DNA from: a bacterium
Lineage (GTDB): Bacteria > NPL-UPA2 > JAGMAN01
Assembly (NCBI GenBank): GCA_023130215.1
Contig: JAGMAN010000041.1
Span: 1 to 12,071, forward strand
Direction of reading: 5' to 3'
Length of the DNA stretch: 12,071 nucleotides
Shown: positions 6,216-12,071 of the stretch, in pieces
Numbering within the stretch: position 1 is the stretch's first letter
Layout of the letters: each line of letters begins with the position of its first letter
Notes under the pieces: model-generated
Seen by the model: the letters and a program-made list of their open reading frames with translations, nothing else
What the model was told of the DNA's origin: nothing
The model's database searches: none
Program-made: the position numbers and the translations under genes

Positions 6216-6705
6216 CTAGGTGAACCTTCCATTTGCCTGCCTGTCCTCAATCAAACCCTTCTCAATGAATTTACTGACTGCATATCTTGCGATCTTTCCT
6301 TTATCTCTCATGCTCATATTACGAAATTTCACACCCATGCCAACTGCTCCCAACTTCGTCGGCCTTAACCAGCTAATTTCACTCAAAGTTGTAACCTGTT
6401 CTTTGTCCACCGGTAATTTAAATTCAAGTTTTAACTCGCGTATGGTTCCGTTCTCTATTCTGCGCAGGTCGGAACGTACAAGATCTGAGGTTTGAAGATA
6501 CATACCATCGCCTATGTTCGTGCCGACGGCATTTCCTCGCCTATATTTCTTTCTCCCGGACACGGGGGTATAACCAATCAAGATAAGGCCCTGGCGATCG
6601 TGGATATTTCCTCCTTTCCGCTCCATTCCATCCCTCTTGCTGTTTTATTCTATTCCCATTGCTTACTATACTCCATAATCTCTCAATAATTTCTGCCGCT
6701 TTCAC
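6216..6705 (-). pseudogene. PilZ domain gene interrupted by a +1 frameshift (paralog of the downstream PilZ gene)
   Basis: From GTG 6705 one frame reads MKAAEIIERLW..., then GWNGAERRKYPRSPG, which matches EWNGRERRKYRHLP of the intact neighbour and supplies the PilZ RxxxR arginines. This frame soon stops. The rest of the domain (LILIGYTPVSG ... GDGMYLQ ... EISWL ... GMGVKF ... KFIEKGLI) lies in another frame that is open from 6626 to 6216. The two fit together near 6585-6591 if one extra base, probably a C in GGGCC, is removed. The downstream frame alone starts at ATG 6626 and lacks RxxxR. The second motif is also altered (NIGDG, one residue short of NxSxxG), so even the repaired protein may not bind c-di-GMP. 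It may be a decayed duplicate, a sequencing error or, less likely, programmed shifting. Confidence 0.78.
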
Positions 6706-6714
6706 CCTGTTAAC

Positions 6715-6966
6715 CTATGGCTTATTCTCTGCATATCTACTCTGGCTGAAAGTCTGGCTGAGACGGCTCTGACTAACCCCCAAAATCCTGGCTGCTCTCT
6801 TTCGATTGCCATTGACCTTCCTCAGGATTACAGAAATAAGCTCATTCTCAAAAATTCTCCTGGCTGTTTTCAAGCCAGCCTCTTTCTCCATCATCTTTTC
6901 CATGACCCCCTTGATGACCATTCTTAAATCTAATTGTGGGTCATTAGCCACCATAGTCCGTTGCAT
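6715..6966 (-). CDS. Stand-alone Fis-type HTH DNA-binding protein
   Basis: The C-terminal half (ARRIFENELISVILRKVNGNRKRAARILGVSQSRLSQ) is the Fis/NtrC-type helix-turn-helix, with the family's GN-xx-xAAxxLG signature. There is no receiver or AAA+ domain, so this resembles only the DNA-binding end of an NtrC-class regulator, or a Fis-like nucleoid protein. I chose ATG 6966 (83 residues) because GGGGGA stands six bases before it. The frame extends to ATG 7038, but that start would lie about seven bases from the predicted transcription start; ATG 6996 with AAGG is another option. The promoter just upstream is overlapped by a perfect inverted repeat, suggesting autoregulation. It is followed by the PilZ pair, so it may control or belong with c-di-GMP output. 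Targets are unknown. Confidence 0.82.
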   Translation of the reverse strand: MQRTMVANDPQLDLRMVIKGVMEKMMEKEAGLKTARRIFENELISVILRKVNGNRKRAARILGVSQSRLSQTFSQSRYAENKP

Positions 6967-7044
6967 AAGACTTCCCCCAGTCATAGGTGACGACATTAGC
7001 TGCCTTATTAGTAAAGCAAGAAACGTGCCAACAAACAAAAAAGC

Positions 7045-7069
7045 CTATCTAAATATATGCATTAGATAG
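7045..7069. repeat. Perfect inverted repeat over the fis-like promoter (operator candidate)
   Basis: CTATCTAA (7045-7052) and TTAGATAG (7062-7069) form a perfect 8-bp dyad with a 9-base centre. It covers the -10 box and most of the spacer of the promoter at 7052-7079, the usual place for a repressor site. Seen as RNA, the minus strand has a T-run two bases after the dyad, but the stem is mostly A-T, so a terminator is less likely. Confidence 0.6.
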
Positions 7070-7079
7070 ACTTAGTCAA
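7052..7079 (-). promoter_or_regulatory. Sigma70-type promoter for the fis-like/PilZ group
   Basis: On the minus strand TTGACT (7074-7079) and TATATT (7052-7057) are spaced by 16 bases, or 17 with ATATTT. A second TTGACA lies at 7087-7092 but has a poorer -10. Transcription would begin near 7045, ahead of the preferred fis-like start at 6966. Confidence 0.55.
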
Positions 7080-7128
7080 AAGATGATGTCAATCAACCCC
7101 TAATTATTATGCACAATTATTTACGCAT

Positions 7129-7239
7129 TTATTGGGGCATACGCTTCCTTTCCCTACCTTTTCTCTCTATCCTCTGAAGCCAAATATACCATATCTTGTG
7201 GATGGCAAAAAAGTTCTTCCCAACAACTTGAAAAGACAA
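7129..7239 (-). CDS. Possible small basic protein, 36 residues
   Basis: TTG 7239 is preceded by GAGGAGG with eight bases between, the strongest SD-like sequence in this gap. The frame runs 36 codons to TAA 7129-7131. The peptide begins MSFQVVGKNFFAIHKIWYIW, so it has an aromatic-rich first half, and it ends in a very basic second half (RIERKGRERKRMPQ). The same frame is open for some 20 codons further upstream without a good start. I recognise no family. It could be a real small protein transcribed from the kinase operon, a remnant or chance; TTG as start lowers the confidence. Confidence 0.33.
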   Translation of the reverse strand: MSFQVVGKNFFAIHKIWYIWLQRIERKGRERKRMPQ

Positions 7240-7326
7240 CTTTCTATCCTCCTCAGTTGTTCCCTTCTCTACCACACTTGCACAAAAAACTATGCAATTT
7301 GAGACTAAAATCTAACTGCCCTCTCC

Positions 7327-9537
7327 TTAACTCTCTGTTGGCAGTTTTATAGTAAAAGTAGTCCCCTTTCCTACTTGGCTTTCTACCTCAATGGCGCCGT
7401 TATGTTCCTTAACAATCCTTTGGCTGATAGCTAAGCCCAATCCAGTTCCACCCTCTTTTGTGGTAAAGAATGGATTGAACAGGTTAGAAAGATTCTCCCC
7501 GGGAATCCCACAACCTGTATCTCTAAAATTGATCTCTATCGCCTTAGAAGATTCACCCGCTACCTTGACCGAAATTGTGAGGTCCCCACCTTCAGGCATA
7601 GAGTGAATAGCGTTTAAAATGAGGTTCATGAATACTTGCTTCAATTGCTCTTTATTAGCTACTGGCCTGGGAAGATGATTATAGTACTGTTTATGCACTC
7701 TAATCTGGTGTTTTGAGATTTCACCACCCATGAGAAGTAAGATACTATCAATAATTTCTGCAATATCAACTGGCTGGAATTTTACATCGGAAGGGCGGGC
7801 AAAATTCAGAAGCTCTCCTAAAACATTCTCCAGTCTGTCTAATTCTTGAGGAATTATCTCGCTGAACTTATCTCGAAAACTCTCATCCCTGAATCTACGA
7901 GGGAAAAGCTGTGCGAAGGTTTTAATAGAGACAAGTGGATTTTTCATCTCATGAGCCATCTCAGAAGCCAGAGTCCCCAGAGCGGCTAACTTATCAGATT
8001 GATACAGTTGTCTCTCCATTCCCCTTCTCTCTTCATATAACCTGGCATTCTCTATGGCTATGGCCGCATTGTTAGAAATGGTAGTAAGGAGCTCCAAATC
8101 CTCTGCAGTGAAAGCATCCTCAGATTTCTTCTCACCTAAGTTAAAGACACCGATTAGCCTGTCCTTCCTTACCAGAGGAATGCTTATCACAGCTTCCAAT
8201 TTATCCATTTGAGCCTTAGCTTCTTGGTATTCTTTCCACCTTTCCTCGGTCGCCTCCGGCGACCTGTCCTCACTCAACCTTACCTCAATCTCCTCTCTGT
8301 TGAGAATCCGCCTCTCTCTGTTTAATAACTTAACCAATCCGCTATCAAAACCAAGGTTTATATCTCCACCAACTTCTCCACCTTGCAGTCCTTTATGCAC
8401 CCTGACCTCAAACTGTTTCTCTCCCTCATCTAATATTAGTAAGGAACTTCTACCAATATGCATCGTCCCCGCAACTGTATTGACTATGAGATTAGATAGC
8501 CGGTCCAGCTCTACGATTGATGTTAAAGCTCCACTGAACTCTCTCAGCGTTTTATGATAATCGTATTTCTCTTTAAAGAACAACCTATCTACCACATATT
8601 GAACCTTATCCTTTAGCCTCTGGAAACCAAGGACGATGATCAAAGCAAAGGCAATTGTAGCCAGAACATTATGGCCGGCAACATTTGCAAACAGCAAACT
8701 AAATGCCCAGAGGATAATAAAATATCCTCCAGCAATGGATGCTGTCAAAGAAGCATAAGCCACACTCCTCCCGATAATAATGCGAATATCCATTAACTGG
8801 TGCTTGACAATGGCATAGGCGATAATGCCAGTGTAGATTATAGTTGTAAAACCTCCTACCGGATAGACCCTGACTGCAAATGATGTTAGGACATTCACAA
8901 GACCAAAAACAATGCAAATAGTAGCACCTATGAGGAAATATCTTAACTGGTTTCGCTCATGAGTAAACTTAGCCACTCTGTAACTTTGAAAAACATGAAA
9001 TAATCCATAAGATAACCAAAAAACAAGATTTATTAACCACAACCTATATAGTATTCCAGGCTTGGGGGAGTATTTCCAACCAGCATTGATGTATCCACTG
9101 GTAAGTAATCCCATCCAATGAAGAATGGTAGATGCTAACGCAATTGCATAAGCTATGTAAAGCAACTTTATTTTCCTTTTATCCTTGTTTCTAGTTAAGG
9201 CCAGTATGAAATGAAAGAATGTAGCGGGAATGAATAACATCCCAATTCGAAAGACCTTGCTCCAGTATGTGACGAAAGCTTCATTGGGGGCTATATATGT
9301 TCCAAAGAGAAGAAAAGCCCAAAGGCAAAGACAAATGCTCATTAATGCAAAAGTTCTATTTATCTCGCTCTTCTTATTCTTCAAATAAACAAAGATGGCG
9401 AGGGATAGATTGATCGCTGCGGCGATAAACCATGACAGAGAATGTGGATTCATTTTGATGCCAAAATAGATACCAATGCCGAGAAGAATAGGAACAGTAT
9501 AAAGGAAATATTTCTTGATTAGATTTTCATGTTTCAT
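7327..9537 (-). CDS. Membrane sensor histidine kinase: 7TM-type N-terminus, GAF, HisKA, HATPase_c
   Basis: The 736-residue protein begins with about eight hydrophobic segments (roughly 12-28, 35-52, 62-80, 97-115, 125-143, 165-183, 200-220 and 230-245), then further ones to about 305, the histidine-kinase 7TM-type sensor layout. A GAF domain follows at about 335-500. The HisKA H-box is LGTLASEMAHEMKNPLVS with phospho-acceptor H529. The ATPase shows the N-box (QVFMNLILNAIHSMPEGG, N638/N642), G1 DTGCGIPG 673-680, F-box FNPFFTTK and G2 GGTGLGL 696-702. All catalytic boxes are intact, and the core is closest to NtrB/AtoS-type kinases. No receiver domain is attached and no response regulator lies in the window. 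ATG 9537 overlaps the E1-like stop by 11 bases, implying translational coupling. The ligand is unknown. Confidence 0.94.
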   Translation of the reverse strand: MKHENLIKKYFLYTVPILLGIGIYFGIKMNPHSLSWFIAAAINLSLAIFVYLKNKKSEINRTFALMSICLCLWAFLLFGTYIAPNEAFVTYWSKVFRIGMLFIPATFFHFILALTRNKDKRKIKLLYIAYAIALASTILHWMGLLTSGYINAGWKYSPKPGILYRLWLINLVFWLSYGLFHVFQSYRVAKFTHERNQLRYFLIGATICIVFGLVNVLTSFAVRVYPVGGFTTIIYTGIIAYAIVKHQLMDIRIIIGRSVAYASLTASIAGGYFIILWAFSLLFANVAGHNVLATIAFALIIVLGFQRLKDKVQYVVDRLFFKEKYDYHKTLREFSGALTSIVELDRLSNLIVNTVAGTMHIGRSSLLILDEGEKQFEVRVHKGLQGGEVGGDINLGFDSGLVKLLNRERRILNREEIEVRLSEDRSPEATEERWKEYQEAKAQMDKLEAVISIPLVRKDRLIGVFNLGEKKSEDAFTAEDLELLTTISNNAAIAIENARLYEERRGMERQLYQSDKLAALGTLASEMAHEMKNPLVSIKTFAQLFPRRFRDESFRDKFSEIIPQELDRLENVLGELLNFARPSDVKFQPVDIAEIIDSILLLMGGEISKHQIRVHKQYYNHLPRPVANKEQLKQVFMNLILNAIHSMPEGGDLTISVKVAGESSKAIEINFRDTGCGIPGENLSNLFNPFFTTKEGGTGLGLAISQRIVKEHNGAIEVESQVGKGTTFTIKLPTES

Positions 9538-10333
9538 TAGACAAGTCCATCCTAACCAATTCTTGTCTAAAAAGGTCTAACATAATGCATTCCGGAACTA
9601 CTACTGGCTTTCTCTTGTTTAGCAATATTAGCACAGCCTCAGCGGATAACAAAGAGCCAGCCAATGTGCAAGCCGGACTCAATACTGAAAAAGGCCTCTC
9701 TCGATTAAGAGTTTTTTGTATTAACTCAGAGGACACATATTCTGGTAATTTAGGACAAATCTTATGGGCTGGCATGCGAAAATTCTCAATTTGTTTTTCA
9801 TCAGAAGGCACTTCAAAAAATTCTTCCATGGTTAGTCCATTCGGTGAAAAAACAAGGAGAGGAGCTCCGAAACCTGGAGCCCCTGAAAGAATTACATAAA
9901 TCCCCCGTTTTCTCGCTCTGGGATAGAGGAGCATCCTTTCTTTAAAAGTAAAAAATTCTATTGCATCAATCGCTATGTCAGTCCCATTTAAAAAATCATC
10001 TACATTATCTTTGTTGACACCACCAGGAAACATATCCAGTCGCAATTCAGGATTTATCTCCTTCAAAATTTTACCAACTACTTCTACTTTTTTCCTTCCC
10101 AGCACCTTTACAGAAGAACCAAATTGCCTATTAAGGTCGGACTCAGTGAAAATATCAGGATCAGCTATCTTTAAATACCCAATTCCCAATCTTGCCAATC
10201 TCTCTGCCGGTATTCCTCCAACTCCACCTGTCCCTGCAATCGCTACTGTAGATTTCTTTAATTTCTTCTGTTCTTCTTCCGTTAATATTCCGATATTTCT
10301 TCCAAACCTTCTCCAATACTGATCTTCTAACAA
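9527..10333 (-). CDS. E1-like ThiF/MoeB/HesA-family adenylating protein
   Basis: Residues about 5-150 form the Rossmann-type adenylation fold of ThiF/MoeB/E1 proteins. GTGGVGG lies at 35-40 after a hydrophobic strand, followed by the acidic strand end ADPD (58-60), the conserved arginine in DLNRQF (R69), K81/K82 and an AIDAIE strand. These proteins adenylate the C-terminus of ubiquitin-like sulfur carriers or peptides. The paired CxxC zinc ligands of MoeB/ThiF are absent; Cys occurs only at 193, 222 and 249, and DN of the usual DxxDN is replaced by DAIE. No ubiquitin-like carrier or rhodanese is nearby. Start TTG 10333 has AAGGA eight bases upstream. The 3' end overlaps the histidine kinase gene by 11 bases. 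Substrate unknown. Confidence 0.87.
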   Translation of the reverse strand: MLEDQYWRRFGRNIGILTEEEQKKLKKSTVAIAGTGGVGGIPAERLARLGIGYLKIADPDIFTESDLNRQFGSSVKVLGRKKVEVVGKILKEINPELRLDMFPGGVNKDNVDDFLNGTDIAIDAIEFFTFKERMLLYPRARKRGIYVILSGAPGFGAPLLVFSPNGLTMEEFFEVPSDEKQIENFRMPAHKICPKLPEYVSSELIQKTLNRERPFSVLSPACTLAGSLLSAEAVLILLNKRKPVVVPECIMLDLFRQELVRMDLSNET

Positions 10334-10354
10334 TTTAAAATTCCTTACTTACAT

Positions 10355-10408
10355 CTATGATTTCGTTTTCGTCTTCGCTGTTGCTGGCAACATTAATAGA
10401 ATGTTCAT
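10355..10408 (-). CDS. Possible 17-residue peptide upstream of the E1-like gene
   Basis: ATG 10408, preceded by AAGAG six bases upstream, opens a short frame (MNILLMLPATAKTKTKS) ending at TAG 10355-10357, between the outer-membrane protein stop and the E1-like TTG start. Some ThiF-family enzymes (MccB) modify a short peptide encoded directly upstream, so a peptide here has a precedent. This one has no residue-level match to MccA and could be chance. Confidence 0.18.
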   Translation of the reverse strand: MNILLMLPATAKTKTKS

Positions 10409-10417
10409 TACAAGCTC

Positions 10418-11350
10418 TTAGAAGAAAACCTCTACGCCGGCTTCCAGCCGGGATGTTTCGTAGGTGTTTCGGCCATCTAAGGGAATTCGGTAGTTGAGGT
10501 AGATCCTCATGGGGATTTTGTGTTTCGTCCAGAGATTGTATTTCACTTCCGGTTGGATAAAGTAAAGAATTGTAGAAGTATTTAGCTCCTTCTTGTGATT
10601 GAAAGCATCGGAATCAGAAGAATAGTTATCCTTTGCATGGAAACGTCCTTCCAATGTTAAACTAAGTCGGACATCATCGGGAAAGAGATTCCTCCTTTCT
10701 ACCCCCAGAGCTGCCCAGAGTTCCTCGCCGGGGTCTTTGTCATAAGTGTCGCCCAGGCCGGCATATGTCGCTTTAGCTGTCGCTCCTGAATCGTAGTCGT
10801 CTTCCAACTGCAAGTGGAATCGCAGTTTGCTACTGAAAATCCAGTCCTTGTCAGGAGTAATATAATCTGCGAGATTGCTGATTCGGATACGGGTGTAACC
10901 AGTTCCAAGGGAAATGTCCCGAGCATCATCCGGATCGTCAACATGTCCGGTGGGAAATCTTATGCCAACTCTTAATGCAGAAGACCATTTATCTGTTTTA
11001 TAGTATCTGTATTGTCCGCCTACCTCTATGTCACCTATCCCACTCTTGGATTGCTCTAAGTAACAGCGGCCAGCATAGTAAGGTATAACCGCTCCAACAA
11101 AGAAGTTATCGGTTACTCCATATACCATATCAATTGAATGGGCATATTCCTTTATGGCTTCAGCCAGGTCATGTTTCTCCCCTGTGTTATCGAATTTTTG
11201 GGGGCTGGAGGTCTGAACATAATAGTACTTAGTCCAGAAGAGTCCCCTGGGTACCATCTCGCTCCAGGGAGAGCCGGCCAAAGTCTGGTGAGCACCAAGT
11301 ACTGAGAACAGATAAACTGAAGCCAGGACCAAAAACAGTCTTTTCATCAT
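10418..11350 (-). CDS. Outer-membrane beta-barrel protein with signal peptide
   Basis: The 310-residue protein begins MMKRLFLVLASVYLFSVLGA, a classic signal peptide (basic n-region, Leu/Val-rich core), with likely cleavage near TLA/GS. The mature part is rich in alternating aromatic and polar residues with Gly and Asp turns (DMVYGVTDNFFVGAVIPYY, GDIEVGGQYRYY, ALRVGIRFPTG) and ends in Phe (VEVFF), the usual signal for outer-membrane assembly. It resembles the MetA-pathway/transporter-type putative barrel families of unknown substrate. I chose ATG 11350 because GAGGGG stands about five bases before it and the ketosynthase stop is two bases upstream. An upstream TTG at 11389 would mask the signal peptide. 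A second in-frame ATG at 11347 is equally possible. The 84 bases to the E1-like gene suggest the same transcript. Confidence 0.85.
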   Translation of the reverse strand: MMKRLFLVLASVYLFSVLGAHQTLAGSPWSEMVPRGLFWTKYYYVQTSSPQKFDNTGEKHDLAEAIKEYAHSIDMVYGVTDNFFVGAVIPYYAGRCYLEQSKSGIGDIEVGGQYRYYKTDKWSSALRVGIRFPTGHVDDPDDARDISLGTGYTRIRISNLADYITPDKDWIFSSKLRFHLQLEDDYDSGATAKATYAGLGDTYDKDPGEELWAALGVERRNLFPDDVRLSLTLEGRFHAKDNYSSDSDAFNHKKELNTSTILYFIQPEVKYNLWTKHKIPMRIYLNYRIPLDGRNTYETSRLEAGVEVFF

Positions 11351-11352
11351 CC

Positions 11353-12071
11353 CTACCCCTCTGTGCTTGAACAATCCCAGACGCTGCAATGGTTTTTTTT
11401 ATGATGAAGTCTACCAACTCCCGTCTTGTTATATACCATTTCGTCTCCTTTTTCAACCAAAATTGCCCGGCATATTCCATTGCCGTTAAACCCTCTCATC
11501 ACCATAGAAACATTGTTCCCCCCCATGCCAAAAGAATTGATCAGGGCTATCTCTGCTTTCTCATCACGAGCCTCATTTGGAATATAGTCCAGATCACAGT
11601 CTGGGTCAGGATACTCATAGTTAATAGTTGGTGGAAGACATTTATGTTTAATAGCTAAAGCCGCCGTTACCAGTTGAAGCCCCCCGGTACCTGCCAGTGG
11701 TTGACCAATCATTGATTTGATAGAGCTTATGAATACCCTGCGAGCATATTCCCCCAAAGCCATCTTAATGGCTTTTGTCTCCTTCTTATCGGTTATACGG
11801 GAGGAACTCCCATGAGCATTAATGTAATCCACATCTTCTACATTTACCTGAGCATCATCTAAAGCCAAGGTTATCGTTTTAGCGGCACTTCTGCCGGTAG
11901 GTTCTATTCTGTTTAAGTCATAAGCATCGTTGGTTATCCCATAGCCTAATAATTCAGCATAGATGTCTGCCCCCCGCTTTATGGCATGTCCCATCTCTTC
12001 TAAAACTACCGCACCCCCTCCCTCTCCCAGGATATAGCCATCTCTTAAATTATCAAATGGCCGGCTTGCCT
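11353..12071 (-). CDS. Beta-ketoacyl-ACP synthase (FabF/KAS II-like), 5' end outside window
   Basis: The C-terminal 238 residues are present. SRPFD-x-x-RDGYILGEGGGAVVLEE is the FabF signature after the active-site Cys, which lies outside the window. NAHGSSSRITDKKETKAIK carries the first catalytic His. In SIKSMIGQPLAGTGG the place of the second His of KSMTGH is Gln. LPPTINYEYPDPDCDLDYIPNEAR and ALINSFGMGGNNVSMV complete the thiolase fold. The enzyme condenses malonyl-ACP with an acyl primer in fatty-acid or polyketide-type chain building. KAS proteins normally end a few residues after this last motif, but here about 45 more residues follow, with a Lys/His-rich A8 tract in the DNA, up to TAG 11353-11355. 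An SD (AAGGAG) and ATG 11439 lie inside this tail. Confidence 0.92.
   Translation of the reverse strand, partial: ASRPFDNLRDGYILGEGGGAVVLEEMGHAIKRGADIYAELLGYGITNDAYDLNRIEPTGRSAAKTITLALDDAQVNVEDVDYINAHGSSSRITDKKETKAIKMALGEYARRVFISSIKSMIGQPLAGTGGLQLVTAALAIKHKCLPPTINYEYPDPDCDLDYIPNEARDEKAEIALINSFGMGGNNVSMVMRGFNGNGICRAILVEKGDEMVYNKTGVGRLHHKKNHCSVWDCSSTEG

Larger units (their letters stand above)
6967..7326. other. Gene-poor stretch between histidine kinase and Fis-like gene
   Basis: This 360-base stretch contains the promoter/operator at 7045-7079, a possible small ORF at 7129-7239, and a direct repeat ACAACTT (7223-7229 and 7236-7242). The low G+C at 7040-7130 fits a promoter region. I see no clear intrinsic terminator for the kinase transcript. 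Confidence 0.55.

Noticed and set aside
7223-7242. Direct repeat ACAACTT twice, 13 bases apart
   Set aside because: Seven-base repeats in an AT-rich gap are expected by chance and have no partner structure; not called an iteron or operator.
10380-10405. Small dyads GTTGC-TG-GCAAC and AACATT-N5-AATGTT between the barrel and E1-like genes
   Set aside because: The stems are 5-6 bp, overlap each other and have no T-run; they do not form a credible terminator.
10418-10620. Long open frame in another phase across the 3' end of the barrel gene and into the gap, ending NEIIDVSKEF
   Set aside because: It has no start codon with an SD and overlaps a clear coding frame; it is most likely a by-product of codon use in the barrel gene.
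11229-11480. Minus-strand frame of 83 codons bridging the ketosynthase tail and the barrel gene
   Set aside because: It overlaps the signal-peptide region of the barrel protein in another frame and has no good SD at its ATG. It could reflect slippage at the A8 run but is not supported as a gene.

Overview
This 12 kb window is a compact bacterial segment of moderate G+C in which every gene I can support lies on the minus strand, so the window is read from its right end to its left. The organism looks Gram-negative: it encodes a signal-peptide beta-barrel protein ending in Phe, c-di-GMP (PilZ) proteins and a membrane histidine kinase. The mix of an RF-1-like rescue factor with a basic tail, a FabF-like ketosynthase with KSMIGQ and a PurF-like protein with a dead glutaminase half would suit an uncultured candidate phylum or a deltaproteobacterial-type lineage. 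That placement is inference and nothing here fixes the taxon.

Layout in transcription order. (1) 12071 to 7327: the 3' part of a beta-ketoacyl-ACP synthase, an outer-membrane barrel protein starting 2 bases after its stop, an E1-like (ThiF-family) adenylating protein, and a 7TM-GAF-HisKA-HATPase histidine kinase whose start overlaps the E1-like stop by 11 bases. (2) 7326 to 5717: a gene-poor stretch with a possible 36-residue ORF and a promoter overlapped by a perfect inverted repeat, then a stand-alone Fis-type HTH protein and two tandem PilZ genes. The first PilZ copy is frameshifted: its c-di-GMP-binding arginines are in a different frame from the rest of the domain. (3) 5716 to 1073: a leader with a strong sigma70-type promoter (TTGACA-17-TACAAT with upstream A-tracts), then family-4 uracil-DNA glycosylase, DNA polymerase X with a PHP domain, a PurF-like protein lacking the catalytic Cys, a trmO remnant, and a GGQ release-factor-like protein. 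These are tightly spaced, with SD sequences inside or at the preceding stop codons. (4) 1072 to 1: an AT-rich gap, a truncated AbiEi-type winged-helix protein, and a TIM-barrel sugar-isomerase-like protein coupled through a TAATG overlap and running off the left edge.

How the genes may work together: UDG plus PolX form a plausible base-excision-repair pair (uracil removal, then AP-site processing and gap filling). The kinase has no response regulator in the window. The Fis-like protein resembles only the DNA-binding end of NtrC-type regulators, and the PilZ genes after it suggest c-di-GMP output. The E1-like/kinase overlap points to obligate co-expression of two proteins not normally linked.

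The points most worth a second look are the frameshifted PilZ duplicate, the Ser-for-Cys PurF paralog, the beheaded AbiEi/TIM-barrel pair, the E1-like/histidine-kinase coupling and the palindrome over the fis-like promoter. No RNA genes, CRISPR arrays, insertion sequences or clear intrinsic terminators were seen.
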